A stretch of DNA of 64,000 nt, taken from NCBI RefSeq assembly GCF_015706575.1, contig NW_024037074.1, forward strand, positions 29,067,334 to 29,131,333, read 5' to 3'. The DNA comes from Patiria miniata (Eukaryota > Echinodermata > Asteroidea > Valvatida > Asterinidae). Each line of letters opens with the position of its first letter. The stretch's first letter is position 1. This document shows, piece by piece, positions 34,332 through 46,499 of this stretch. A model generated the notes under the pieces. It made no database searches, was not told where the DNA came from, and worked only from the letters and a program-made list of their open reading frames with translations. A program made the translations under genes and the position numbers.

Positions 34332-35997
34332 GTGAGTGTTTGAAACAATCGTTTACGATAATTCTGCTAACTTTGGGATTAATCTTTTTGATATATGATA
34401 TTGGCACACATGTTCTTATAGCAAAAACAGTGCGCTGTAAATATTTCCGACCGTGATGATCCCATTCCCATACGGTTATTCGATAACTTATCATGCGATA
34501 TTGGTGCTTGAATCATAACCAGGTATTATGTTGCTTAGACTACAGCTGAATTAGCTCTAGTCTGAAAAGTTGATGCGGATTCAGACCAACATTTTGTGAG
34601 GCCAAAATCAGGCAATGATATAGCTAAGAGCAAATAGTCAAGATTGTGTTATTTGTTCGGAATAAGGAATTCATGTCTGACAATATTTCTGCTACTACTT
34701 ACATAGTGCACTCTCGACGCACAATAATTACCCAAATACTGAATAGTGAAAAACAACACTACAAATTAAAGGAAGTTTCATAGTTTTTCATTGCCATTCA
34801 GATTCGCCGGTTTTCCAGTCAAACCTGGCTGTAGGTTTTTCAAGAGTGTATTACATCTAGTTCCTCATTGTTAATGAAGTTCACGCACTTACATAATTAT
34901 TCACATGAACAATTTTAACCTTTTTGTGTTCAAAGAAAGAAATCTTGCGGAAGCTCGACACTTGACCCATAATATCAATATAATAAATCACCGGCTTTGT
35001 TTTCTTTCTATAGTTTTCCCTGTTTTATAGTTTCAGACATAAAATCCCGATGCAATCCGCTCAATTTTTTTCCCGGCAATCACTCTAACCAATTCAGGAT
35101 AAAAGATTATGCGGAAGTTGGCCACGGAAGAACGTAAAAAGGAAATCGGGACATCTCAAACATCCTGTCCTATGTTGTGTTATTGAAAATTGGGATAATC
35201 TCAATACCTTTTGCACTTGTTTAAACTGTGTCATTTCACTAGATAACAGTGCGCCATTCCGGTTTGATCGCTATATAGGCCTGAACGGTTATACTTTCAA
35301 GCATTGCACGATAAAAGTGTCTCTGGCTAGAATAGACTAGAGGGCGCAAATACAAACAGACCGGATCTTTAGTACACACACAGTTTTATTCAAGTTCAAA
35401 TTGCTTTATCTGGCTGGATTCATTTCTAGAAATCCTGTTAAGAGTTGATGTTTGTACAAATTATTCAGGCCGCCTGCTGAGCTGTCCGACTTCCAAGTTT
35501 GAAGCACAAGCTTTCCTTTGCATCGCGAGGGCCGGGGCAATGGGGGGGGGGGGGGGGAGGGGGGCTGCCCCCCCCCCCCCCCGGTCAAGCAAAACAAACA
35601 GTAGAAAAAAAAGAAAATAAAAGAGAGGTGTGAAATCATACTGTTGTTAAAATAAAGGGAGTGGGTGCAAAACATGATTAATCGGGAAAATGCTGCAAAA
35701 TAAATGGATTTGGGGGAAATGTGTTTCGATCACTGCCGGAGGGGAGGGCGCCCCTCCGCACCCTAGATCAGCCAATATAAAATAAATCATATAGCAACAT
35801 TAAAACATGTTGCTATTTCTGGACGTATTCGACCAGGAAAATACCCGTCAAATTATAATTTGTCCATTAATAATTAGTATAATATTTCCCGTTTTCGTAA
35901 GATGATTTATCAATATGAAACAAGTCTTTTTTTCGCAGTAGGCCTTATTTTGGGTGAGTGCTCAAAACTTCAATCATTCTATCATCTAGCCACTTAA

Positions 35998-36384
35998 CCC
36001 TAAAAGGGCCGGGGGCCGCAATTCCCTCCTCTCAACTTTTACAGCGATAGCCTTGAAATTTTTTTTTTATTTTCGCGACCCAAGCTGTTATTACTTTTTA
36101 ACCACGAGCCTTGCGCATCTTTTGATACGCGCCGAGAAAAAAATAATTGTCTCATATACGTAGTGTACACAGAGCAGAATAACCATTCGTACATATGAAT
36201 AATTAATTAGCCATAATTCCAAAGCCCTTTGACCTTTAATCATGAAATGTCTTGGGTATGTTCATGATAGGTTGCTTTATAGATGTACTGTCACTCAATG
36301 GCCGATATCTTAGGAGGGGCGGAATTTGCCCCCCCCCCCTGCCCCCGGCTGAGAGATGGTCAAAATAACCCGGCCCTTTTAGGG
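35998..36384. mobile_element. piggyBac-like MITE, second copy
   Basis: Ends CCCTAAAAGGGCCGGG / CCCGGCCCTTTTAGGG with intact TTAA on both sides (35994-35997 and 36385-36388). It is 387 bp long and a sister of 1974-2343. Confidence 0.75.
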
Positions 36385-36489
36385 TTAACATTGTTAAGTT
36401 CTGATATGCATATGTGGGTTTTTTTTACATTCCTTCATCGAAAGGCCTGTCATGTTATACTTTGTTTCAACACTTTCACACAGTATCTT

Positions 36490-36643
36490 CAAGGGCAAAT
36501 CCAGAGAGTTTCCTGCTTGGGGTGGATGTTGTGCCGGGAAAAGGGGGTGGACGAGATCTTTCATGTGAAATGTGGCCTGATTTGATAAACTTCGGTCACT
36601 GCTGGGGGAGGGCGCCCCCTCCGCACCCTTGGATCCGCCACTG
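36490..36643. mobile_element. Short MITE of the GGCGGATCCAG family
   Basis: It begins CAAGGGCAAATCCAG and ends GGATCCGCCACTG, 154 bp long, a sister of 2448-2602 and 55660-55791. ATCTT lies on both sides, a partial target duplication. Confidence 0.5.
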
Positions 36644-37299
36644 ATCTTGCTAAACCTCCCAATTTCATTGAACATGTGTTACTTTGGCAAACGTATGCAT
36701 GAAGTTGAATTCCCGAGCGGGACTGAAATCCAAAGCACAATAATTCACTGCAAAGTAACGTCAATTTCAATTGCCACTTTTTAAGGCGTATAATGAATAT
36801 TTCCTTAAATATTTTGATTGTTCGCTAAAATCAACTTGGTTTGAAACTGATTGCCCGTTTTTAAGCGAATTTGAAAGAAAGTGTTCATCACTGAATAAGC
36901 AAGGTGTAAAATTGGACCCAAAAAAGCTATTTGAATGAAGAATTTGCTGTTTTAAAATTCACACAATTATGCTTTCAAAAACATTTCAACAACTTACTAA
37001 TGGCTTAAATATACATAAGATTTTTTTGGTATAATGAATTTGAAAAAAAGTGTAATGAAAGCGTTTGAATAAGTTTAATGTTGATCTCAGGGAACATTCA
37101 GTTCCCCGAGAAATTTCACAAAGCGAGATTAAAACATGTTGCTTTTTCTGGACGTATTCCGATCAGGAAACTACAAATAATCGTTTGACCGTTGATTTTA
37201 TTAGTGAATAATTGTTCCTGGTTTCGAAAGAAACTCATAATTGAATTAATTTCTTTTTTCCTTACTGAAGGTTTTGAGGCAGTTCAGTCTAACTTAGTG

Positions 37300-39480
37300 C
37301 CATTAATGTTTTGTTCGGAAAACGGAATTCCTGTCTGACCATATTTACGCCACTGCTTTCATTCTGCACTTTCACAACAAAATTGTCCAAACTGCCTGAT
37401 GGTTTCTTTAGTTCCTGAAAAACAAATTTTGATTTTTGTCGCTAGAGATAGCACACCATAGATTCATGGAAGTGTTTATTGTCAATAAACATGGCTATTC
37501 ACGTGCGACTGTTTTCTGTGCAAACCAGGCTGTATTTTTGTTTGAAGAATGTATATGGCTACATCAAGTTCCATGCTGTTATTGAAATTCACGCGCTTTC
37601 AATATTCAAGACGAATTAATATTTCCCCTTTTTGTTTACATTTTTGTTAAAAGAAAAGAAATCTTGCGGAAGCTCGACCCTTTATATCCTGACCCATAAA
37701 ATCATTATGATCAATAACCCACTTTATTTTCTTGCTGGTTTCTCCTGTTTATTGTATCACTTTAATGTTCAAACATAAAATCCCTGTGTGATGCACTCAC
37801 ATGTTTTCCCGGCAATCACTCAAACTAATTTAACGCTGTGGAAATTGGTCACGGAAGAACGTAAGTATACAGGAAATCCGGACAACTAAAACATGCCTGT
37901 CTTATTTGTGTTATTAATACTGTGTGTATTCTTTGTACCTTTGAACTGGTTAAACCGTGTCAATTTGCTAGTTCACAGGTGCACCATTCCGGTTTGATCA
38001 GTTACCTGCAAGCGTTGCAGGTTAAAAGTGTCACTGGTTGGAATAGACTAGAGGGCGCAAATACAAACTTACCCGATCATGATGATGCACATAATTGTCT
38101 TCAAATTCAAATTGCTTTATCGAGCATGATTCATTTGTAGAACTGATACATACAGTTGTTGTTTGTAGAAAGTTTTCGGCCCTTTGGCTCTGCTGTCCGC
38201 ATATTTCTTAGGAAAATGTCAGGGAAGGAAATATGCATATCAGAACTTTTAAAATTGTAAAGTGCTAAAGCGATAGCATGTTCATTTCATTAGGTCGCAG
38301 TTAGAGCATTTACGATTTCGTTTAAATGTTTTACAACAGCTTGTGGTCGAACTGTTTTCTACATTTTCATTTGTTTACTTTCGATTTTACACCGAGTAGG
38401 CCTATAGGCGAATTTGATTTCATTTTTAACGAAAGTACAATAAACTCAATTTGTACAAAGTATTGAATGGGTGAGTGTTCCAAATTTATTATCAGTTTGA
38501 AACTTTGCAAGTGTTCATTTGTACATTTCCTTCCCTGGCATTATAAATGGCTGTAAATTCCTTTATACGGCTTTCTCAAAAGTCCTGCCATTTTCACCTG
38601 TTTTAACACTATAACACAACATCTTGTTTATAATGCAACTACCCAATTTCATTGAACATTAATGATGCTGCTTTTATATATCTAGAACAGTCCTGTGATC
38701 AAATTGAATGCCCAAGCTGGAGTGACATCGAAGGTTCAAAAATTCAATGCATTTATAAGTGCTTTTCATGCTTTTCACGCAAGTACGAAGAATTTGAAAG
38801 AAAGTTTTGTATTGTTGAATGAGCATGGTGTGAAGTTGAAAAGAAAAAAAAAAGCTATTTGAAATAATCGTATGCTGCTGTAAAACTCACATAATTTGCT
38901 TTCTAAAAGAAAACTGTATTTAATGTTTTACTAGTACTCCAAAAATAGATCTACCGGTACCCATTGTTCTTAAACATAAATTTCAATAAAACTTTTAATG
39001 AAAGCCTTTTACTTTGATTACATCGAATGCTCATTCACTGAGGCAGAGAATAAACGAAAATTTTAACAATGCAATATTAACACAGGTTGCTTTCTCTGAA
39101 CGTTTTTGGCCAGGAAAGTGTCCATTATTTTAATCATGATAGCGTTATTTATTAGTGAGTAAATGTTCCTGTTTTCGAATATTGATTTATCGAAAAGGAA
39201 AAAAAAAATACTATTAATTCAGAATCGATCATAAAATTATGTTGTTCTCTACTCAAGTATAAACTTTGCAGGTTTCCGTTGGTATGTTTTTTAAGCCTAC
39301 ACTGAACTCCTTGTGATCTCTTCTTGGACCTGATATTCAACTGCAGAACGAACTATCGAGGTGGGTGTTTTGCTGTTTATTTGATGACTCTATCGGGACA
39401 AGGGAAGGGGCGAGATATATAGTCCCCCCTTTTCCCCTGCACCAATCCATCCACCCCACAGCACCCCCTAAAATAAAAAA
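37300..39480. repeat. Second, older copy of the intron backbone
   Basis: Landmarks of the first intron part recur in order: GGAATTCCTGTCTGAC (37325), the CTAGAGGGCGC word (38048), the site near 38625 without the GGATCC-type MITE, and the block before the coding exon (39290). The first backbone copy stops near 37260, before it reaches a coding exon. Confidence 0.55.
39296..39360 (+). other. Candidate non-coding exon 2 of gene C
   Basis: The acceptor is weaker here (TTTTTTAAG), and the segment ends before GTGGGTG. The exon 1 ORF continuation YTELLVISSWT then TGA is kept. Confidence 0.3.
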
Positions 39481-39498
39481 CCTTCTGAAATTCGGTCC

Positions 39499-40560
39499 CC
39501 CAGCTATTTTAACACTTTTATCACACAAATTCCCTATATTGATACTTTAATTTCGTCCCCGAACATCGCCAAGCTCACTTCTCAATTTGAATTTCAGAAA
39601 GCCACCACTACATTTCATTTAAGGTTCAGTATAATTCAAATTGTTAGCATTCCGATTCGTCCAAAATCTTTGAAGTTCGTCTCATGAAGCCATTGGCGTT
39701 GAATTGACAAAGCAAATTCGTTTTTTGTCAATCGTTTTCATGTTGTTGTCATTACATTTCGTCCCTGGTGACTTAAATCGTATACGATGCGCCCAATGTT
39801 TAGACTTATTTGAAGAATTATGCGAATTAAAACAATGATAAGTCAACATATATTTCCTTATATGTATAAATAAAAGTAGTTAGCTGTAAGGCATGAATTT
39901 TTATTTCTGTGTTTCATAATTAACATTCGAGTAAAAATTGACATTTCACAATTTGCACTGAAATGACATGGGCACTAAGCATTAAGTTCAAAGACCTTCT
40001 TAATGCTGTTCTTTGATAGACAAACCTTATTTCTGTTGTTTTATTCATATACATATATCAAAGAGCAACATTACGAAGGAGTTTGATCTTAATGCTTAAT
40101 TTCCATATGCTAAGCAAAGAGCATATTGTGAAAGTTCAATTTCTGATTTTAATGTTTATTGTCAAAGAAAACTCAAAATTTACAGCTATACTTTCATTGA
40201 TAAGGAAATATTTGTTAACAATTGAAATTTAATTAATGCACAAACAAGTCCAAAGATTGGGCACATTTTTAATCGTAGCGTTTTAAGTCACCAGAGACGA
40301 AATGTAACGACAAGAACATTAAAACGAATGACAAAAAAACAAATTTGCTTTTTCAATTCAACGCCGATTGCTTCACGAGACGAATTTGAAAGATTTGGAC
40401 GAATCGGAATGCTAACAATTTGAATTATACTGAACCTTAAATGAAATCTAGTGGTGGCTTTTTGAAATTCAAATTGAGAATTGAGCTTGGCGATGTTCGG
40501 GGACGAAATTAAAGTATCGATATAGGGAATTCGCGTGATAAAAGTGTTAAAATAGCTGGG
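39499..40560. mobile_element. Foldback element with about 300-bp inverted arms
   Basis: The left arm (39499 to about 39800, starting CCCAGCTATTTTAACAC) is repeated inverted in the right arm (about 40255-40560, ending GTTAAAATAGCTGGG). Only scattered differences separate them. The centre of about 450 bp is AT-rich and has no transposase. No target duplication was found. It interrupts an intron segment that is continuous in genes A and D. Confidence 0.8.
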
Positions 40561-41980
40561 AAAACCTATATTTTTAAAAGAATTTGAAGTATGGGCATTT
40601 AGCACTAGTGTCTATGGGACGTTTAATGCAGGGTTGCAACAGTAAGGTTTTTGGCTTTTTGGCAAATCGCATTTTGCCAACAGCATTTTCTTCCGAAAGA
40701 GGGCGCGCTACTCAAATAGAGGTCACAGTGAACGCGGAGATCTGTCCAACTGAAGTCGGCTTTAATTGAACGAAAATATACACTCTTTGTGGAGAAGAAT
40801 AACTACAGAAAAACACATTGCATTGAATTGAAGTGTCGTCTGATGATTGGTCGTGATATATGAAACAACAAAAGTGAAAATGGACTGGAAGCGTTGAAGA
40901 AAAATGAAGTATGATCACAAATATACAGTGTATTATATGCCCAAAAAAATCCAAACTCGAGTCAATTTTAAATGCACAAAAAAAAAAACATTCATTGTAG
41001 AGAAGATAAGTCAAGACCAAAAACATTGCATTGAATTGAAATTTCGTTCGGTAATTGGTCGTAATATGTAGCACTCACAAAATTGAAATCGATGGGAACC
41101 GTTGACGAAAACACTGCATCGAAAACAAATGATGCAGTGTGTAAAGGTGCACACCGGTATATAGGCCTCAATCCATCCGCCGAGCTCATAAATAAAAGTT
41201 ATACCGTCAAAATGTTTTATGTGAGAGAGTTCTGAGAGCCATACAATTTGGGAATTGAAGAGATATAAGCAATAACCTCTGGCGCTATTTTGCCATGTTG
41301 TGGTGGGAACGTTTTTCAAGATGGCTACCTTTCCAGTTTGGGGGAAAATAGGGGCTGTCTTCTTTGGAATTTTGAAGCATGGACATTTAGCACTTATGTC
41401 TATGGGTATTTGAATGCATGGTTGCACCCGTAAGGCCTTGGGCACACCCGTAAATTTTGTCAAAAGCATTTTCGTTCAAAAGAGGGCGCGCTACACAAAA
41501 TAGCGGTCACTGTGAACGCGGAGATCTGGGCATTTAGCAATATAGTGTTGGGGAATTTTAATGCAGAGTTGCACCCATAGAACCTTAAAGTACGCGCGCC
41601 ATTGGTCTTTGAGCGCCTGGACCCCCCCCCCTACACACGACATTTATATGGGCATTTTACATTGGGTTGCCCTTTCTCTTTTTGGAAGTTAGATGTCATT
41701 TTTTGGAACGATTTTTCTCTTTCACGTCATGCGGATTTTCAGTTTCTATTTGAGATGCTAGTAACAATTTTACGGAGGGTGATTATCTGAAGAATCAATG
41801 TCCCAATGATCAAAATTTTAAAACTCCGACTTTTACACGCTATATTTTTCGTATTTTGAGGGGTCCGGAAGCGCGCCACCAGGTGTCAGCTTCCAGGTTC
41901 TATTCTAAGGGTTGAGCCCCAAAACTACGCTTTTCATACATTTGATCCCCTTGGCCCCAGAAAGGCCGCTGTCATAATAA
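40561..41980. repeat. Dispersed repeat segment in intron C
   Basis: It contains three partial copies of a word block with GGGCATTTAGCA (40590, 41385 and 41528), each followed in part by GAGGGCGCGCTAC and GAACGCGGAGATCTG. Related blocks lie at 6990-7050 and 47068-47110. No gene is recognised; reading frames here are short and not shared between copies. Confidence 0.5.
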
Positions 41981-42154
41981 AGCCGAACCCATTCTCTTAT
42001 TTATTGTTTCTCAAAGTCAGAAATGTCTTTTAGACAAATTATTCAGTTTATCTTACCTCAATATTTTTCTCTACTCTTCTTCCTATTGATTTATTTTTGT
42101 TTTGGCCATTCTCGATTGATTTGTTTTTAGTTTGATGTATTGGTTTCTTTACAG

Positions 42155-42991
42155 ATGAAGATCTGCGTGGCCACCATTCTGTCAATCGCCCTCCTTCTGG
42201 GTAACTCTGTCAAGCTCCGAGCTTTCGTTACTGGGCCGGTTCCCTCGGATGGCGATGGTCCTGCGTCTCAGGTGTGTCAGCAGTGCTGCCAGGGACCTGC
42301 TGCAATACCCGGCATACCAGGTCTGCCTGGACAAATAGGACCGATGGGGCCGTACGGTCAGCCGGGGTCAAAGGGCGACAAGGGTGAGCCAGGTCACAAA
42401 GGTGAGATTGGACAGATTGGACCTATGGGTGATCGGGGAGCACCTGGGAACACTGAGTCTAGAGGTGACGATGGGATTGGCCTGCCTGGCAAGATAGGTC
42501 CGAGAGGGCTACCTGGTGTTGGTGGAAGAATCGGAGAAACTGGTGTCAAAGGTCAGAAGGGTGAGTCAGGGGAGACTCCAGACGACTCCAACCAGCGGGT
42601 GGCATTCACCGTGGTGAGGACGACCGACCCAGATGAATCCAAGAGTCACGAAACCCGTTTGCCCTTCGAGCAGACCGAGACGCTTCTGCCGGGTACCAAT
42701 TTCGATCTCGAGACCGGTACGTTCACCTGTAGTGTGCCGGGCACTTACGTATTTACGTTTTCTGTTCTTAAGTATGGCAACAGCGGTTCCCTTAGCATTT
42801 ATCTTGTTAAAAACAATGACAAGGTGATTTCCACCCATGGCGAAGTAAATCAACGAGGTCAGTTGTCTGGAAGCGCGGTGCTGAGTCTCCAGCGTGGAGA
42901 CACGGTGTATGTTACCATGCACGGTAGGGCGAATGGTGGTAACTACACCTCATTCAGCGGCTTCCTCCTTTTCCCGGAGTCAATTAATTAA
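42155..42991 (+). CDS. Secreted collagen-like C1q-domain protein, gene C
   Basis: The product is 278 residues with the same signal peptide (1-23) and CxxCC (41-45) as the other copies. The collagen stem has the 18 + Gly-Ile + 11 layout, but triplet 17 begins with Glu101 (GAG at 42455-42457) where A and B have Gly. This lengthens the break before the Gly-Ile interruption at 107-108. The C1q domain (about 148-278) is intact, with a shorter loop and an NYT sequon at residue 263. The C terminus is FPESIN, shared with gene D and different from A and B. The start follows the acceptor TTTCTTTACAG. Exon 1 is at 34255-34331. No nearby AATAAA follows; ATAAAT at 43014 may serve. The protein probably folds, with a locally weakened or kinked stem (inference). 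Confidence 0.92.
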   Translation: MKICVATILSIALLLGNSVKLRAFVTGPVPSDGDGPASQVCQQCCQGPAAIPGIPGLPGQIGPMGPYGQPGSKGDKGEPGHKGEIGQIGPMGDRGAPGNTESRGDDGIGLPGKIGPRGLPGVGGRIGETGVKGQKGESGETPDDSNQRVAFTVVRTTDPDESKSHETRLPFEQTETLLPGTNFDLETGTFTCSVPGTYVFTFSVLKYGNSGSLSIYLVKNNDKVISTHGEVNQRGQLSGSAVLSLQRGDTVYVTMHGRANGGNYTSFSGFLLFPESIN

Positions 42992-45976
42992 TTGATAAAT
43001 AATCACCTCGCATAAATATGCAGGAGCAGTGTTGCCCCCCTCCCCCCGAAAAAAAATCGCATTCCATTTTGCCGAAACAATAACCAATGAATTAACAGAA
43101 ATAATGTTCAATGCAATAATAGTAATACTTGATGACGACAAAATGTCTTCTATGGGCACCATTAACAGGTATGATAAAAATGAATAATTTTAGCTACATG
43201 TTTAGCATTGATATATGAAAATGGTTTACAAAAATCAAAACTACTTTAAAAAAAATCATTAGAAAAGGGTAAAATTAATAGTTTCAGTTTTAGATGGAAA
43301 TATTTTAAGCCGTGATTGAAAAATTCCAAATTCAGAAATATTTCTCGGATGAACCAAAAATAAGAAACAAACTGTTTAATAAGCTAATCGAGAATTAACA
43401 AATGCACGTATTATAAAATAATGTATATATGGACTTGCGTAACGCGAACTCAAAATGAATACTAATCTAACTGAAGCAACCAATCTCCCTTTGGGTTCAG
43501 GAGTCCTTGATATTTTATTTAAAATTGAGTACATTGTATATTATTTATACATGTATTTTATATTTAATTTATTATTTGCAGTTCAATGTATATTAATAAA
43601 TACATTGCAACAAAATGTTCATTGAATTATTTAAATTGTTTCCATGGCAATTTTACATTTTTCAAAGTAAAGTATAGTTGCCATAAAACATTAACCAGTA
43701 ATACTACTTCCCACTCAGATTCAAGACGTTTGGGATGTAAGTAGATACATACATATAATTTCCTTATAATTTACCAACAATTAAAAAAACGTCCTTTCAA
43801 GTATCAGAAAAAACTACAATATTAATATTACATATTTAAACATAACCTTGTTAACCATTCAGAACACAATATAAAACTGTTTGGTAGAATCATATGACAT
43901 TTTGAGGAATAAGCTGAGATAATTGCGGTACTAGACAGATAGAACCAGTGTTTGTGTGAAAAAGAACAGCAATTAACACTCTTTAACTAAACACACGAAT
44001 GATGCGTTGAGCATGTCGAGAAAACTGTTTGGTGTAGTTCAAGAAATTTAACGTTGAATCAAATAGGAATTGTCGTGCGTCATTAGTGAATTTTTCATCG
44101 TTCCTAACAGTTCCTTGTCTATTTGGCAAATTGCCAGTTGAAAACTATCATAATTTAAAAACAATAGCATAAGCCAAGGAAATGTTTGTGTCAATGACAC
44201 ACATGTCCAATATTTTCTGAGTTAGTATATCTTAACCTGAAGCACAGTGTAGCCCTTGCCAATTCTGGCTTGGCAGACTGACGTGAATGCGAGTTAACAA
44301 TTATTTACGAAATTAATATTTTGTGAAAAAAAGATAAAATCGTTTTAATACCATAAAGTAATATCCAGCCTTATCTTCACTGGCAAAGTAGTAATTTAAA
44401 AAATATAAAGAAAAACAAGTTTAGGTCAATAGTGAGCTTGCTAAGAACTTGGCCATACAGATGCCTTCAAATGGGAAATCAGGGTGACTCACAGCTTCAC
44501 ACAGTGGTATTGTATGATACATAATTAATTCGTTCACAATAAACAGGTAGTCCGGGATCCAAATTTTTCCCAGGAGCTAGAACAAATGCTAGCGGCCCAC
44601 CAAGAAACAAACATCCCATATTACATTTAGGAGAACAATAATTCGAGATCAAGTGTCGGAAAAAAATGACAATTCTGTTGTAAGTACACTATCATGGGCA
44701 ACAAGAAAGTGACGCCCTCCTAAGGTTGTAATTGCTAAGGAAAGAAGTATGTTGTACACGGATGGATCGAAACAGTTGGGTGAGTTTGGGATTGGGTTTG
44801 GTTGGGCGAGGGTCAAGATTTGGGTTTGCATATTTCTGTGTTTGGTTTTGGTATAGGCTGGGTTTAATAAGCGGAGGTGGGAGGCCTCAATATTTTTTGC
44901 TTAAATAACGTGGACGTCTGCACGGTCACCGTATGCCTCGCCAGGCTTTGGACGAACTTAAGGAAGGTTGAACTGAACCCCATCACAGCTTTTAGTGCGA
45001 ATGTTAAATGAAGGAACTGTGTTTACAGTACAGTAGCGCTGCCTCATCATGGCGGATAAGTTTGAAAAGTACCAAAGAATTTTGAATTCATTCCGCACCG
45101 TAACCGAGAGCCAACGTAGTTCCTAAAGTATGGGCGTACGACCCTTCCTTCTGCATACATGTTGTTATTTCTTAAACTGGTAATCGTATGAAAACAACAA
45201 CAACATAAACTGTTGCAATAGTCTGTCTGGTAAGTAACAAATGCATGTATTAAAAATATTTTTTTTTTATTTTTTTCATTTACATTTCGCATACCGTATA
45301 CAGCCAGACACTCAATGAAGTCTGGTGATATCATTTATTTATCCTCGGAAACTTTTTTTCTTGAAAAAAACAAGAGTTTCAAATTGCGCCACAGTGAACC
45401 AAGACCTTTCAACTTTTGTTAAACACTTTATTTTGTATCCCATGTTATACATGTATAATTGAGTTTTTGTTTCATGTTAACAGTTGAGTTCTAGAGCTTT
45501 CACTATGATGAAATTGTTTACGATTTAATGTAATTTAAGTTGATAATGTGACACTATATCAGCAGATTATGCAATTATGATTCTATAGTATATATTTGAT
45601 TCTAAGAAACATTTTTTTCCAAGTATACATTTGAGGATGTGCTCTATTTAACAGCTTAACTAATTTAAGCACAGAAATTAAACATATATAAATGTAATCA
45701 GTAACGCATATAAATACTCGAAAACTGTATTTTGAACATTACTTTAATTGAACATTTAGCCTTTAACAATGTGGAAAACCTTGTCCCAATCGTAATACAT
45801 TCCATCGAATTCCTCTCAAGAAATTAAAATTACAGAAAAAAATTGTCGTTGAAATGAACGAGCAAATCACGGTCTAACTCTTACGAACAAAGTAATCTCG
45901 AGGGGGTTAGGGATTGAAGATGAGGGGCGGGGAGCACAATATGATGCCGATTGTTACTTATCTTTCAATAATTCAT
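42992..45976. repeat. 3' flank of gene C and start of C-D spacer
   Basis: 42992-43420 matches the flank of gene D (57776-58100), not those of A and B. 43420-44880 is largely unique AT-rich sequence without a recognised gene. From about 44890 it aligns with the A/B-type flank (4790-6070). Confidence 0.55.
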
Positions 45977-46489
45977 GAAAAAAAGTAAAACTGCTGCAAA
46001 CTGCTTACTGACTGGATGGACCTGAAATATTTAAATCTTCAAATTAATGTGGCCTGACGTTGCGAACTTAGCAAGTTCTTCTTCAGAGGCTAAAACAGAA
46101 ATGACAGAGGTACATACATTAACATGGGGGTGCACACAAACATGCAGGGCTGAAAGAAGAAACACAAAAGGAGGATTAGGTGTGAAAGGTGTGGAAAGAT
46201 GCGGGGGGAGGGTGGATGAGAGAACAAAGAAACAAAGGGAGATGGCAAACCCCAAGGGGTCTTGTGTAAACATGGGAGGGACCAGAAAGGGGAAGGATCA
46301 AAGGTCACAGGGAGTGGGAACGGACAAAAGAGTGTGAGAGTGAAGGGATGATGTGGGGGGGGGACAGTATTGAGGTGGAAGGGGATGAAAGATGGGTAAA
46401 CACAAACAAGGAAGACCAGATGGATTATCTGTAACAGAAGACAATGTAGGAAGAAAAGGAATAATCATTTCCAAGTTGGATGTTGAGAT
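45977..46489. mobile_element. Insertion with 10-bp target duplication, Penelope-like?
   Basis: AATAATTCAT flanks it at 45967-45976 and 46490-46499, and the A-B spacer shows the single uninterrupted copy near 6066. The minus strand reads CTGAAGAAGAACTTGC then GCAACGTCAGGCC. This resembles the 3' untranslated tails of Penelope-like elements, as I recall them. No reverse transcriptase is present, so it would be a 5'-truncated tail. The duplication is clear; the family is a guess. Confidence 0.55.
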
Positions 46490-46499
46490 AATAATTCAT

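Larger units (their letters stand above)
34332..42154 (+). other. Intron region of gene C, with a duplicated backbone
   Basis: At 7.8 kb this is the longest intron. A first backbone copy (34440-37260) resembles intron A closely. It then restarts near 37300 with a second, more diverged copy (to about 39480). A foldback element (39499-40560) and a dispersed repeat segment (40561-41980) follow, before the conserved last 170 bp. CTAGAGGGCGC occurs in both backbone copies (35337 and 38048). Confidence 0.6.
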
